The position numbers and the translations under genes are program-made. Below, one piece after another: positions 1 through 9,752 of a DNA stretch of 64,000 nucleotides. How positions within the stretch are numbered: position 1 is the stretch's first letter; each line of letters starts with the position of its first letter. This DNA is from Streptomyces sp. NBC_00273 (GTDB taxonomy: Bacteria > Actinomycetota > Actinomycetes > Streptomycetales > Streptomycetaceae). The DNA lies in the NCBI RefSeq assembly GCF_036178145.1, contig NZ_CP108067.1, positions 8,633,001-8,697,000 of the forward strand, written 5' to 3'. The notes below the pieces were generated by a model that was not told the DNA's origin, made no database searches, and saw only the letters and a program-made list of their open reading frames with translations.

Positions 1-100
1 ATCATCGAGATCTGACCCCCGTGGCCCCCGTGGCCCACGACCCGCGATCCCTGGCCCGCGCCCCACAGCGCCCGGGACACGACCCCTGACCGCCCACTCC

Positions 101-2962
101 TCACACCAGGTCGGGTACCTCGCCGCCGGCCGCCCAGGAGACCTCGACCCCCGCCAGGCCGGTCCGCCAGGGGCCGGCCAGGGCGGCGAGGTGCGCCGCA
201 TCGGGCGGAGCGGCGCCGAGGCCGATCGCGTAGCGGGCAAGGGTCGGGCCCGACTCGTAGGGCCGGGGCCAGGCGTGCGCGTCCGTGACGCCGGCCTCCT
301 CCAACGTGCCGAGCAGGGCCCGCAGTCGCCCGCGCACCCGGCCCAGGGTCTCCTCGAACTCCGCCTCGGAGGCCGTCCGTACGCTCACCACCGCCCAGGC
401 TGCGTGCCGACGGTGCAGCGGCGGAGGCCCGGGGGCCCACACGGCGTCCGCGGGGCCGGACTCCAACAGCTCCCAGGCCGCGTACAACTCCTGGACCAGC
501 AGGTCGCGCAGGCCCGGCCCGACCTGGGTCGTGCAGCTGCGCACCGGCTCCGAGGGGGTGAGGACCGTGACCGCGTCCGGCCCGCCCTCCGCCGCGCCCG
601 GGCCCGCCGACGACAGCGAGACGGGCACCCGCCAGTCCCAGGCGGCCCACCTGCCGAAGAACTCGCGCAGCAGGGCGTCGGGCGGCAACGCCCCGACCTC
701 CTCCACCGTGCGCGCCGCGAGCACCGCCCAGGCCAGCCCGGGCAGCCCGCCGAACGGCGCCGAGTCCAGCCCGCGGGCCCGCGCCCACGCCTTCACCCGC
801 CGCGCCAGCCCGGCGAACGCGGCCTGCCGCTCCGCTCCCACTCGCTCGCGTACGGCATCGGCGTCGCTGACCGCGCTCAGCGCGAGCGCGGCGGCCTCGC
901 CCAGCTCCGCCCGCCGTGCCACCGCCTGCGCCGGGTCCAGCGCGCCGGTGGCCATCGCGACCAGATCCACCGACAGCCCGCCGACGCGGAACCGCAGCCC
1001 CGGCACCCGTGCCCCCGTCACCTCGCGCAGTCGCCCCGCCTCGGGCAGCGCCGCCGCCACCCGGTCCCGTACGAGGGCCACATCGCCCGGACCGGGCAGC
1101 ACCGCCACCAGGTCCAGGTCGGCCTCCGGCAGCGCGCAGCCCATGCGGCGCGACCCTGCCACGTGCACCTGCGCGTCGCCCAGGGCCGCCCGGACGCGCG
1201 CGGTGACCGACCCGGCGGCCTCCTCCCGGTCCGTGGACCCGGGCCGGTCCGAGGCCTCCGGCTCCCATCGGACCTCGCCCGTCCCCAGCGCCACCGTCGC
1301 CCGGACCCGCATCGGCCCGTCCCCGCGCCGCGAGAGCACGGCCAGCTCCCCGACCCGCGCGGCCACCGGGCCGCCGAGCCGCGCCGCGAAGGCCGCGACC
1401 GCGCGCTGGGGGTCCCGGCTGCGTCCCAGCGTCAGATGAGGGGTGTAGCCGTGGTGATCACCCGTACGTCCCCGGCAGCCCGGGAACCGCTCCGCCAGGG
1501 CGCGCCGGAGCTCCTGCCACGGCGCCTCACCGGCCGCCGCCGGGTCCAGCCAGACCGTGGCGTCCTCACGGTGTCCGAAGCTGTGCACACCCTCCAACCG
1601 GACGGGGAACGGCCCGGTCGCGGCGGCCGCTTCCGCCAGGAGCTGCACCGCATCGGCGAAGGAGGACTCCGGGACGAAGCCGAAGAGCAGGTTCACGTGT
1701 GCGGGCCAGCGTCCGGCCTGCGGGTCGACCTCGCGGCGCAGCTCCCGTACCGCCTCCGGCAGGGTCGGCGGAAGCCATGCCACCGCCGTCCGTGCCGTCG
1801 CCGGTACGTCGAGGCGCGCGGGCGCACCGCCCCGCTCCCCGAACTCCACCGTCGCCTCCACCCCGAAGTGGTCGGAGATGAACAGCCCCTCGGGGGCCGG
1901 TGAGTCACCGCGGAGCGCGGCCCGGGCCACCCGGGCCGTCGTGGACCGCAGCAGGATCCGGTCCAGCCGGGCCGCCCGGCCCGACAGCGAGCCCACCGCG
2001 GCCAGCGGATTGGCCACCGGGTCGAAGGTCGGCGTGTCGTCCGCCGCCCCGTGCACGTCGCTCCAGGCGTCCCGCATGCCGAGTGCGGCCGCGGGCCCCC
2101 AGGTGCCGTGGCGGCCGTCGTTGAAGTCGCCCAGCAGTGCCACCCCGGCCTCGATGCCGCCCAGCCCCTCGGCGAGCCGCGCCAGTTCGGCCTCCCGCCG
2201 GACGTCGCCGTTCTCGGTGTGGTCGCTGGTCAGGTGGGTGTTCGAGACGACCAGGGGGCCGGCCGCGGTGTCCACAGTGACCGCGGTGACCGCCTTGTGC
2301 GGGCGGAGCAGGTGCATCCCCGCCTCCCGCACCGGAAGCCGGCTGAGCAGCAGCAGCCCGCACTCGGCGACGTCCCGACCGCCCGGATCCGTACCGAGGG
2401 TGTACGAGGCCCGCACCCACGGCGCCGCCAGCAGCAGGCCGAGCAGCTCGGGTTCGACCTCCTGCAGCGCGATGACATCGGCATCGGCGGCCGCGAGATC
2501 GGCCAGCAGCAGCGGCCTGCGCCGGGCGGTGGAGATGCGCGGGGCGTCGTACCGGTCCCAGAGCGTGTTCCAGGTCAGCAGCCGCACCGAGGAGGGCGCG
2601 GCAGCGGCCGCCCCGCCCCCGGGCACCGGCTCGGCGGGCCGCCAGGCGCCGCCGCCCGCCGGGTCCCACGCGTGCGGGGTCCGGGCGGTGAAGAACGGGG
2701 CCCGCAGCAGCCGCGGATCGCGGACCCGGCCCGCCGCGGTGACGTCGATCCGGTCCACGCCCGTGGCGCGGTCCCACACCAGCTCGCCGTCCGCCTCGAC
2801 GAACAGCACCCGGTGCCAGGGGATGTCGCCGCCGGGCACGAAGGAGGGCAGCGGGACCCGCTTCGGCGCGGCCCCGCGCTGGAGCAGTCCGAGCACGAAC
2901 CGGGCCGGATCGAACCGGGAGTCCCAGCGGACCTGGTGGTAGAGCTCCTCGCTGGTACGCAT
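101..2962 (-). CDS. Four-domain RNA repair/end-processing protein (MJ1316-type, EEP, 2H phosphoesterase, nucleotidyltransferase)
   Basis: 953 aa. Domains in order: residues 1-80 resemble the DUF504/MJ1316 RNA-end recognition domain; 125-375 an endonuclease/exonuclease/phosphatase domain with [23 protein letters not shown] and SDHFG, so its catalytic residues are kept; 415-560 a 2H phosphoesterase (2'-5' RNA ligase-like) with HVNLLF and HLTLGRS; 585 onward a pol-beta nucleotidyltransferase with GSRRMG and the acidic DLDLV. The set suggests recognition and trimming of broken RNA ends, opening of 2',3'-cyclic phosphates and nucleotide addition. I start it at ATG 2962, which overlaps the stop of the upstream RNA ligase gene (TGATG), so the two are translationally coupled. 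The open frame continues further upstream but only as a shadow of the ligase gene. Domain calls are firm; the RNA substrate is inferred. Confidence 0.88.
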   Translation of the reverse strand: MRTSEELYHQVRWDSRFDPARFVLGLLQRGAAPKRVPLPSFVPGGDIPWHRVLFVEADGELVWDRATGVDRIDVTAAGRVRDPRLLRAPFFTARTPHAWDPAGGGAWRPAEPVPGGGAAAAAPSSVRLLTWNTLWDRYDAPRISTARRRPLLLADLAAADADVIALQEVEPELLGLLLAAPWVRASYTLGTDPGGRDVAECGLLLLSRLPVREAGMHLLRPHKAVTAVTVDTAAGPLVVSNTHLTSDHTENGDVRREAELARLAEGLGGIEAGVALLGDFNDGRHGTWGPAAALGMRDAWSDVHGAADDTPTFDPVANPLAAVGSLSGRAARLDRILLRSTTARVARAALRGDSPAPEGLFISDHFGVEATVEFGERGGAPARLDVPATARTAVAWLPPTLPEAVRELRREVDPQAGRWPAHVNLLFGFVPESSFADAVQLLAEAAAATGPFPVRLEGVHSFGHREDATVWLDPAAAGEAPWQELRRALAERFPGCRGRTGDHHGYTPHLTLGRSRDPQRAVAAFAARLGGPVAARVGELAVLSRRGDGPMRVRATVALGTGEVRWEPEASDRPGSTDREEAAGSVTARVRAALGDAQVHVAGSRRMGCALPEADLDLVAVLPGPGDVALVRDRVAAALPEAGRLREVTGARVPGLRFRVGGLSVDLVAMATGALDPAQAVARRAELGEAAALALSAVSDADAVRERVGAERQAAFAGLARRVKAWARARGLDSAPFGGLPGLAWAVLAARTVEEVGALPPDALLREFFGRWAAWDWRVPVSLSSAGPGAAEGGPDAVTVLTPSEPVRSCTTQVGPGLRDLLVQELYAAWELLESGPADAVWAPGPPPLHRRHAAWAVVSVRTASEAEFEETLGRVRGRLRALLGTLEEAGVTDAHAWPRPYESGPTLARYAIGLGAAPPDAAHLAALAGPWRTGLAGVEVSWAAGGEVPDLV

Positions 2963-4770
2963 CAGTGCGGTCCCCGTCCTCGTCCTTGTCCGTGCCCTCG
3001 TCCCCGCCCCGTGCCGGCGGAGCCGGTCGTGAGGCAGCCCGCCGTGTCCTCGACGACCCCGGCCGCACCGATGTACCACGTCCGGTGCGCCTGACCGGCG
3101 TACGGCGGACTGAACCGGTGCACCTGCGAGGTGAGCACCTGCGGCGGCACCGGATGCGGGCGCACGCCGTTGCGCCGCACCAGCTCCGCCTCCTCCACGA
3201 GCACCACGGCGTGGGTGACCAGTGCGTCGCGGCGCCGTGCGACCGAGCCAGCCAGGCCGCGCTGCTGGTCGGTGAGCGAGGTGGCGTCCCACACCACCGT
3301 TCCGCCGCGGGCCAGAGCCGCGTCGAGCCGGTCCAGGCCCTCGCCCAACACCTCGGCGTTGGCGCCCTGGTCCGCACGGGAACCCCGGGCCGTGCGCAGA
3401 TCGTCCAGACTGACGTACGCGTCCACACCTTGCAGTTCGCGGCCGAAGGTGCTCTTCCCGCTGCCCGAGGGCCCGCACAGCTGCACCATCCGGGGAAACG
3501 TTCCCTCGCGCCACTGCCACGTCGCCGCCACCGCTTCCTCCACGGCGGATCCCGAGATCCCGCCCCGCGCGAAGGCCCGCCGGGCCTCGGCCCAGCAGCG
3601 GTCCGCAGCCTCCGTGTCCAGCCCGGCGAGCGCCTCGCGCAACCCGGCCTCCAGGGCCTCCAGCGGATCCGGGCCGAGCAACCCGGCCTCCTCGGCGCAC
3701 AGTGCGGACCATTCCACGCACTCCCGCGCCTCGGGCCCGTCCGCCAGCGCCCCGGCGAGCGCGTGCAGCACGCCGAGATCGGCCGCAGCGGCCATCCGGA
3801 CCAGCCCGGCCCGCCGGTCCTCGTCCGGGAACGGCCGTTGCAGGTACGGGTACAGCCTCACCAGATCGGCGACCCGTCGCGCGAGTCCCATCCCGGCCGG
3901 GCCCGCCGCGATCCGCGCCGCGATCCGGGCCCGCGGCTCGCGGTGGAGGACGGCAGCCAGGACACCGGCCAGCCGGTCCTCCCCGGTCCGCCCCGCCCCG
4001 TCGATCCGGGCCACGACCTCGGCGACCTCGTCCGCGTCGGCGGCGCCGGTGCTGTCGGCGGCGCCGGTGGTGCCGGCCCCGCTCATCCCGAGGGCCGCGG
4101 ACAGCCCGGGCACATCGACCTCGGCCCCCGAGCGCACCGCCCACAACGGGGCCGTCGGCCCGAGCCCGTTCGGCACGACCTGCGCGAACATCCAGTGCGT
4201 ACTCGTCTGCACATGGCCGCCCCGCACCCACTTGGCCACGCACCGGCCGAAGTCCTCGCGCGCGAAACCGGCCGCCGTCCGAACGACGTACCCCTCCTGG
4301 CGCGCCGTGTCGAGCTTCAACTTGCGCAGCGCGCGCTCGTCGAAGGTGCCCCGCCACAGCACGCGCGGGGTGGGAACGCCCAGGCCGCGCAGGAACCGTA
4401 CGGTCCGGTCCCAGTCCAGGCAGTGCTCCCCGTCCCACACCGAGAACCCGTAGAACCAGCTGTCCAGGTCCTCGTACGGGATCGAATGCCGGGCGTAGAG
4501 GTTCTCCCCGCACACCCGCCACCCGGCCGGGATCCCCGGGCCGATGCGGCCCTGGAGGCCCTTGACCCAGGCCCGCGAGGGGTGGTGCGCCGAGTCGAGC
4601 GAGCGCGCGTGCAGCCCGTCCGCGTACAGGGTGGTGTTCTCCCCGTCGAGCTTCTCCGTCACCACGACCTCGCGCCCGGCCAACCCCGTCAGTCCGACCG
4701 CCCGGACGTCGTCCGCCGCCGCCCCGGGGGACCAGGGGAGGTGCGGCGTACGGGGATAGTGGATGCGCAT
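2962..4770 (-). CDS. RNA ligase fused to polynucleotide kinase-like P-loop domain
   Basis: 602 aa. The N-terminal half is a nucleotidyltransferase-fold RNA ligase: EKLDGEN gives the adenylated lysine (K40), followed by EGYVVR and AKWVRG, matching motifs I, IV and V of T4 Rnl-type ligases. The middle is alpha-helical and rich in Ala. The C-terminal ~160 residues carry a Walker A motif GPSGSGKST and resemble a T4 Pnkp-type kinase that would phosphorylate 5'-OH RNA ends. ATG 4770 has an AGGAG ribosome site. It is the first gene of a two-gene operon; the next gene supplies 2H phosphoesterase and nuclease functions, so ligase, kinase and cyclic-phosphate opening are all present, as in fungal/plant tRNA ligases but split over two proteins. 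A possible promoter lies in 4800-4850 (TTGGGT, 17 bp, TTACCT on the minus strand). Confidence 0.9.
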   Translation of the reverse strand: MRIHYPRTPHLPWSPGAAADDVRAVGLTGLAGREVVVTEKLDGENTTLYADGLHARSLDSAHHPSRAWVKGLQGRIGPGIPAGWRVCGENLYARHSIPYEDLDSWFYGFSVWDGEHCLDWDRTVRFLRGLGVPTPRVLWRGTFDERALRKLKLDTARQEGYVVRTAAGFAREDFGRCVAKWVRGGHVQTSTHWMFAQVVPNGLGPTAPLWAVRSGAEVDVPGLSAALGMSGAGTTGAADSTGAADADEVAEVVARIDGAGRTGEDRLAGVLAAVLHREPRARIAARIAAGPAGMGLARRVADLVRLYPYLQRPFPDEDRRAGLVRMAAAADLGVLHALAGALADGPEARECVEWSALCAEEAGLLGPDPLEALEAGLREALAGLDTEAADRCWAEARRAFARGGISGSAVEEAVAATWQWREGTFPRMVQLCGPSGSGKSTFGRELQGVDAYVSLDDLRTARGSRADQGANAEVLGEGLDRLDAALARGGTVVWDATSLTDQQRGLAGSVARRRDALVTHAVVLVEEAELVRRNGVRPHPVPPQVLTSQVHRFSPPYAGQAHRTWYIGAAGVVEDTAGCLTTGSAGTGRGRGHGQGRGRGPH

Positions 4771-4877
4771 GGTCCGCTCCTGCTCGACATCGGGTGCCTC
4801 GTCACTGTAGGTAACCCGAACGGACGCATCCACCCAATAACACCGTCCGCACGCCTCGTGCACGCCTTCCCGGTCGC

Positions 4878-5543
4878 TCAGTGGGCGACGGTGAACCGTC
4901 GGCCCGCGTGCGCGTCGCGCTCGATCTCGTCGATCAGGGCGACGGCGAAGTCCTCCGTCGAGATCCGGCTCCGGCCCCCCTCGTCGACCACCAGGTCGTC
5001 GAGCCCCAGCCGGTACGTGCCCGTCCGCTCGCCCGGTGCGATCTGCGCGGGCGGGCTCAGACAGGTCCAGCGCACCTGCTCCACGGGCACGGTGCGCAGG
5101 AAGTCCAGGGCGTCGCCGTGGGCGCGCATCACCGCCAGGACGGCCGCCGGAACACCGGCCGCGTCCCGGACCAGTTGGCCGCCGGGGGTACGCAGCGACC
5201 CCGCCCCGCCGACGATGACCACCCGCGGCGCGGGAGCGTCCCCACCGAGCGACCGCACCCCGCCGATCAGCGACTCCGCGGCGGTCACCAGGTCGGTGGG
5301 GTCCCCGCGGCCGGGTCCGAAGGCGCTGACCACCACGTCGTGCCCGGCCGCCACGGCGGCCACCGACGCAGGATCGAGGACGTCGCCGCGCACCACCACG
5401 ATCGTCCCGGTCCCGGTCATGGTGTCCGGGAGTCCGGCCGGATCGCGTACGACGGCCGTGACCTCGTAGCCGCGCCGGAGCGCTTCGCGCAGCACCCGGG
5501 TTCCGACGGTGCCGGTCGCGCCGAAGAGGGCGATCTTCGTCAT
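4878..5543 (-). CDS. NAD(P)H-binding atypical SDR / epimerase-like reductase
   Basis: 221 aa. N-terminal Rossmann motif GATGTVGTRVL (residues 7-17) typical of the NAD(P)H-binding (NmrA/YwnB-like) family of atypical short-chain reductases. No classical YxxxK is obvious, as expected for this family, whose members bind the cofactor for reductase or redox-sensing roles. ATG 5543 was chosen because MTKIALFGATG begins the fold and AGGGAG lies upstream; the longer open frame toward 5888 is low-complexity Arg/Pro shadow. It is monocistronic between the RNA repair operon and the SUKH-like gene, all on the minus strand. The substrate cannot be read from the sequence. Confidence 0.85.
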   Translation of the reverse strand: MTKIALFGATGTVGTRVLREALRRGYEVTAVVRDPAGLPDTMTGTGTIVVVRGDVLDPASVAAVAAGHDVVVSAFGPGRGDPTDLVTAAESLIGGVRSLGGDAPAPRVVIVGGAGSLRTPGGQLVRDAAGVPAAVLAVMRAHGDALDFLRTVPVEQVRWTCLSPPAQIAPGERTGTYRLGLDDLVVDEGGRSRISTEDFAVALIDEIERDAHAGRRFTVAH

Positions 5544-5680
5544 GGCGACTCCCTGGGGGTGGAGGGCGGTACGGGGCTCCGGTCGGGCTCCGTCCGGCCC
5601 ATCCAAGCGAACCCGCCCGCCACCCCCGGGCAGCCGGGCCGGGGCCGGTCGGCTGAACGGGCCCGGGGGCCGCGCCGCCG

Positions 5681-7189
5681 TCAGCCCCGTACCGGCACGG
5701 GCACGGCGGCGGCGAGTTGGCCGCCCGCCGCGAAGTGCAGTCGCTCCAGCCGGGCCGCGTACGGCCAGCCGGCCGCCCGGTAGAAGCACAGGTCGCTCGG
5801 GATCGGCACCGCCCGCAGGTCGGCGGCGTGCGTTCCGGCCGGCAGCTCGGTGGCCGCCGCGAGCAGCGGGTCCGCCGAACCGGCCCACTCACCGACCGGG
5901 GCGGGCCGCGGCCACGGCTCCCCGGTGTTGGGGAACAGCCACCGGGTGTCCCGGGCCATCCGCGCGGCGAAGTCAGGACCCGCAGCGGCCCGCCGGGCCA
6001 GCCGTGCGAAGGTCAGCAACAGGTCCGGCAGGGACTCGGCGAGCAGGGCCAGCTCCGGGTACTCCCGCAGGCTTTCGCCGTCGCCGGGCACGGACACGAC
6101 GTACCCCCACCGGCCGGTTGCCGGGTCGATGCGGATCTGCGCGAGGGCGTGGCCGCGCCCGTCGCCGATCCGTGCGAGCGGCCAGTACGAACCGTCGCCG
6201 CCCAGCATGCGGTGCAGTTCGGGATCCACCGCGTGCTCGGGCGCCCCGGGCAGCAGCCGCAGGGCCGGAAGTCCGGCGATCGCCACTGCGCCGATCTCCC
6301 GGAGCACGGTCCGGACCTCCTCGGGGACCGGGACCGCCCAGCCGTCCATGACGGAGTCGGCGCACCCCGCGTCGAGCACGACGAAACCGGGGCAGCCATC
6401 CGCCAGTTCCCGCAGCTCGGCCACCGCACGCCGGGCGGCATCGGCCGGCACGCGGTGGCGGCGCACGGCCCGGCCGAGGAAGTCCCCGCTGACCACGCTG
6501 CGCAGCAGGAGGGCCCGGCCCTCACCCACGATCTGGAACTGGATCTCGCTGCTTCCGGTGTCGGCCGTGTTGTGGAAGGTGGAGAAGTACGGCTCCCAGT
6601 CCACGGCACACGGATAGCCCGGCAGGCCGTGCAGATCGACGAGATCGGTGAGCGGGTCGCCACGGCCGACGAGCGCGGCGAGCTCGCCGTCGAGCCCTTC
6701 GCCCGCCTCGCCCCCCTCGGCGAGTTCCACGGTGGAGGTGGCCGGTACGGAGAACTTCCCCCGCGGCCGGTCCGCCACCCCGTCCGCGAACCGTTCGGCG
6801 AACCCGGCGAGCCACGCGGTGAAGTCCGGTGCCTCGACGGTGACATCGGGGTCGGACCCCCACGGGTTGACGGCCACGACCGGCCCCCAGCAGGCGCCCC
6901 CGACCCCCACGATCAGCGAGCCTTCGCCGAAGTCGGTTTCCCCCAGGGTCCAGCAGCCGTCCGCGAACACCTCACGGCCGCGCGGCCCGAAACGGTACTC
7001 GTGGTCCTCTGTCTCCAAGCCGCCGATCTCCCGCAGGACGCCCCGCACCTCCGCGGGCACCGCCACGGGCCAGCCGTCCAACTCCGCGTCCGTGAACCCT
7101 TCGAACAGCTCCAGCTCGTCCGGCCGCTCCCGCGCCAGTTCCTTCAGCGCCCGCACGGCATCCACCGCCGACGGCCCCGCCTCGTACAT
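5681..7189 (-). CDS. SUKH/SMI1-KNR4-like protein with two related segments
   Basis: 502 aa cytoplasmic acidic protein. Two internal segments look alike: GWPVAVPAEVRGVLREIGG near residue 40 and GWAVPVPEEVRTVLREIGA in the second half, each followed by a Trp/Gly-rich strand region such as GWGP-like CWGPVVAVNPWG. This pattern is that of SMI1/KNR4 (SUKH) domains, many of which act as immunity proteins against polymorphic toxins or in housekeeping stress roles. I see no toxin gene next to it: upstream is a lipoprotein gene, downstream a reductase. ATG 7189 follows an AAGAAG-rich leader; the frame extends far upstream as shadow. Family assignment is from pattern only. Confidence 0.72.
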   Translation of the reverse strand: MYEAGPSAVDAVRALKELARERPDELELFEGFTDAELDGWPVAVPAEVRGVLREIGGLETEDHEYRFGPRGREVFADGCWTLGETDFGEGSLIVGVGGACWGPVVAVNPWGSDPDVTVEAPDFTAWLAGFAERFADGVADRPRGKFSVPATSTVELAEGGEAGEGLDGELAALVGRGDPLTDLVDLHGLPGYPCAVDWEPYFSTFHNTADTGSSEIQFQIVGEGRALLLRSVVSGDFLGRAVRRHRVPADAARRAVAELRELADGCPGFVVLDAGCADSVMDGWAVPVPEEVRTVLREIGAVAIAGLPALRLLPGAPEHAVDPELHRMLGGDGSYWPLARIGDGRGHALAQIRIDPATGRWGYVVSVPGDGESLREYPELALLAESLPDLLLTFARLARRAAAGPDFAARMARDTRWLFPNTGEPWPRPAPVGEWAGSADPLLAAATELPAGTHAADLRAVPIPSDLCFYRAAGWPYAARLERLHFAAGGQLAAAVPVPVRG

Positions 7190-7263
7190 CTTCTTGGCTC
7201 CCCGTGTCGTCCGTTCCGCGGCTCCGAGGGTATCCCCGAGGCCGCGGCGGACCATGGGCGCCC

Positions 7264-7773
7264 TCAGCGGCAGAGGGCGACGATGGACGGATGCACGATG
7301 CCCTTGGCCGCCTCGCACAGGGAGGGCATGTCGTACGGACGCTGCGGCGCCGGCCGGGGCTCGGCCACCGTCGGCGGCCGCTTGCGGGGCTTCGCCGGGG
7401 CCGCGGTTTTCACCTGCTTGGCGGGCCGCCGGGGGCGCGGCGGTTTCGTATCGACCCGGCGCGGGCGACGCGGCCGCTCGGCCGCGGCCGGTGCCGCAGC
7501 CGCAGCCGCAGCCGGTGCCGGTGGTGGTGGTGGTGGTGGCCCGGCCTCCAGGACCACGGGCGGAGCGGGCGGTGCGGGCGAGGGGGCTTCCGGCGATGTC
7601 GGGAGCGGACCCAACGGCAGCGCGAGGGGCGTCGGTTGCCGGTCCTGCGCACGGGCCGCCGCGGGCTCCGCCGGTCGCGGTGCGTCCGGCAGCGCGGCGG
7701 GACGCACCGTCAGGCACCCGGTGGCCAACACGAGCGCGGCAAGGGGCAGGGGCAGGGCGAGACGCAGCTGCAT
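7264..7773 (-). CDS. Proline/alanine-rich lipoprotein
   Basis: 169 aa. The N-terminus is a lipoprotein signal with hydrophobic core and lipobox LATGC (Cys20), so the protein should be anchored outside the membrane. The middle is low-complexity with a run of eight prolines, an Ala run and then Arg/Pro/Lys-rich sequence, consistent with a wall-spanning linker. The last ~25 residues (SLCEAAKGIVHPSIVALCR) hold two cysteines and look like a compact conserved tail seen in small actinobacterial lipoproteins; a disulfide between them is possible. Function unknown. The stretch of repeated GGT near 7530 encodes the proline run. Confidence 0.75.
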   Translation of the reverse strand: MQLRLALPLPLAALVLATGCLTVRPAALPDAPRPAEPAAARAQDRQPTPLALPLGPLPTSPEAPSPAPPAPPVVLEAGPPPPPPPAPAAAAAAAPAAAERPRRPRRVDTKPPRPRRPAKQVKTAAPAKPRKRPPTVAEPRPAPQRPYDMPSLCEAAKGIVHPSIVALCR

Positions 7774-7839
7774 CCACCCACCCTGCCGTACCGGCGCCGC
7801 GCGAGCCGAACCCCATCACACGGACGGGTGACGGCGCGC

Positions 7840-9057
7840 TCAGGCCCGGCCACGCCCCGACGTGGCCAGCCGGAGCACGTGTTCCACCGGGCCGCGGCGC
7901 AGCGGGCTTTCGGCCCAGATCAGCTGCCAGGCCCAGGTCAGGGCCAGGGCCGCGCCGCTGAAGGCCAGCCAGGCGGACCAGGACGCGGCGCCGTGTGCCG
8001 GACCGGCCAGCACCAGCGCGTGGACGACGTACGCGCTCAGCGCCATCGCCCCGAGCACCGTGAGCGGCCGCAGCAGGCGCGCGCCCACCCCGTGCCGTGC
8101 GGCGAGCGCGCACAGGCCGATGAGGGCGCAGCCCACCCCCGCGTTGCCCAGGGTTTCGAGCGGGGTCTGGCTGTAGGGATCGGCCACCAGCAGCCAGTCC
8201 CAGGAGGTGCTGGGCACGGCGCCGTACTGGCCTTGCAGCACTTCCCGTACGGGATCGGCCGCGGCCAGGGCCTCGGGATGGTGGACGGCGATCGCCTCCA
8301 GCAACCGCTGCCGGGCGCCGAACACGTGGCTCGCGAGCCACGCGGAGCCGTATCCGGCGAAGGCGGCCACGGTGCCCCACAGCGCCATCCGCCGGGCCAC
8401 GGACCGCTCCCGCACCTCGCACAGCCGGGCGAGCGCCATTCCGACCAGCACGTACGGGAAGTACGTGGCCAGCGGATACGCCCCGGTGAGCAGCAGCTCC
8501 AGCAGTACCGCACCCAGCCCGGACCAACTGGCCAGATCGGCGACCTCCGGGACCAGCCCGCGCCCGGACGCCTCGTACCCGAACACCGGGCCCAGTAGGA
8601 ACGACAGCAGCGGGCCCGCCACCACCGAGCCGCCCGCCACGACGGCGAGCACCGGGGTGGACAGCCGGGTGAAGGGCTCGGCCGCCAGGAAGTACACGGC
8701 GAAGAAGGCCAAGATGACCAGGATCCCGGGCCACAACGAGGCCAGCCACACGCCGAGTACGGCCAGCAGCGCGCACCGGATCAGCAGCGGGCGCCAGCGT
8801 CGCGCCCAGCCCTGCGGGCGCTGCGCCGGGTCCAGCCCGCGCTGGGCGAGGACCAGGGAGAAGCCGGCGAGCAGGGTGAAGAGGGCCGGAGCGCGCCCGT
8901 CGGCCGCGACGAGGAGGTATCCGGCGCCCTCCGGCTCCGGGCTGGGGCCGACGTGCACGGCGAACATGCCGAGGACGGCCAGCCCGCGTACGGCATCGAC
9001 CCCGGCCAGCCGGCCGCCGGACCCCGCGGCCGCCCCCGCCGCACCCGGGCCCGTCAC
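7840..9057 (-). CDS. DUF418/acyltransferase-type integral membrane protein
   Basis: 405 aa with about ten hydrophobic segments. The start RLAGVDAVRGLAVLGMFAVHVG is the hallmark of DUF418/DUF1624 and heparan-glucosaminide acetyltransferase-like proteins, which are thought to transfer acyl groups across the membrane. The C-terminal half (LGAMALSAYVVHALVL) matches DUF418. I start it at GTG 9057, which overlaps the TGA of the upstream gene (GTGA), implying translational coupling to that truncated VanW-type gene. No substrate can be inferred. Confidence 0.82.
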   Translation of the reverse strand: MTGPGAAGAAAGSGGRLAGVDAVRGLAVLGMFAVHVGPSPEPEGAGYLLVAADGRAPALFTLLAGFSLVLAQRGLDPAQRPQGWARRWRPLLIRCALLAVLGVWLASLWPGILVILAFFAVYFLAAEPFTRLSTPVLAVVAGGSVVAGPLLSFLLGPVFGYEASGRGLVPEVADLASWSGLGAVLLELLLTGAYPLATYFPYVLVGMALARLCEVRERSVARRMALWGTVAAFAGYGSAWLASHVFGARQRLLEAIAVHHPEALAAADPVREVLQGQYGAVPSTSWDWLLVADPYSQTPLETLGNAGVGCALIGLCALAARHGVGARLLRPLTVLGAMALSAYVVHALVLAGPAHGAASWSAWLAFSGAALALTWAWQLIWAESPLRRGPVEHVLRLATSGRGRA

Positions 9058-9500
9058 GCGCCGCACGTCACACGGTCGCGCGGGGTGTGACGGGTCTTCA
9101 TCGTCTCCCGCCCGACCTCCTCGCCGCCCTGTACGGACACGCGGTCGACGGCCACGTCGAAGCCCTCCAGCGGGGATCGGGGCTCGCACGTCGGGCCGGA
9201 GCCGGTGCGCGCGGCCCGGTCGGCGGTCGCGGCGCTGTCCAGGGACAGGCCGAGCGCGGCCGGGCCGAGCACGCGGTCGAGGGTCTGCCGGGCCTCGTCC
9301 CGGCTCATCCCGCCTGTGGCGACGCCGCGCACCTTCGTTCCCGCGGCGACCTCCTCACCGGTGAGGAGCAGCCCGGCGGCGTACAGCCCGCCGAAGCCGA
9401 CGGCCGCGGCGCCCGCGTCCGCACCGGCGATCCCCGTCGCGGTCCACCTCCTGCCGGGTGCCGCCGGGGTGCCGGTGCCCGTGGGGGAGGCGCGTCGCAT
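9054..9500 (-). pseudogene. Truncated VanW-family-like protein (N-terminal part only)
   Basis: 148 aa. ATG 9500 has AGGAG seven bases upstream. An N-terminal membrane segment (AAAVGFGGLYAAGLLLTG) is followed by GTKVRGVATGGMSRDEARQTLDRVLG, which is the beginning of the peptidoglycan-binding PG_binding_4 repeat found in VanW-domain proteins. Those proteins normally continue for several hundred residues through a second repeat and the VanW domain; here the similarity fades after LSLDSAATADRA and the frame stops. It therefore looks like a decayed or truncated gene whose start region still drives translation into the DUF418 gene through a GTGA overlap. It could also be a genuine short form. The tail after residue ~95 is not recognisable. 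Confidence 0.6.
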
Positions 9501-9632
9501 GTGGGGGTATCTCCTGGGTCCGTCGGGTGCGTGCGGTGCCTGAAAGCTGGTCGGACCGACGGCTTTCACGCCGCCAGTCCGCATCCGGAACGTACCAGGG
9601 AGTGCATAACCAAGTAATAAGGAGGTATAGGA

Positions 9633-9752
9633 GTGGCAAAGGAGTCGGGTGTCGGAGAGGGCGGGCGGGGCGCCGTAACCCGGGAGCCGCGCCCGCTGTT
9701 GCACAGGCCGGCAGGTCCACCCACGGTGAACGGAGTCCGATGCCGCAGCTGA
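9633..9752 (+). CDS. Possible 39-codon leader ORF before NUDIX gene
   Basis: GTG at 9633 is preceded by a perfect AAGGAGG seven bases away, inside an unusually AT-rich patch (9600-9640). The frame runs 39 codons and ends with a TGA at 9750, overlapping the first codons of the NUDIX gene (ATG 9740). The peptide (VAKESGVGEGGRG...) resembles nothing I know. A ribosome site this strong without a gene is unusual, so a short leader peptide is possible, but the ORF may be chance. Confidence 0.2.
   Translation: MAKESGVGEGGRGAVTREPRPLLHRPAGPPTVNGVRCRS

Noticed and set aside
1..15. Reading ATC ATC GAG ATC TGA at the left edge as the end of a plus-strand gene
   Set aside because: Only four codons are visible; cannot be supported. 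Positions 16-100 hold no gene.
2963..4522. N-terminal extension of the first minus-strand gene to about 1470 aa
   Set aside because: It runs antiparallel-free but out of frame through the RNA ligase gene and is Arg/Gly-rich shadow; real start is ATG 2962.
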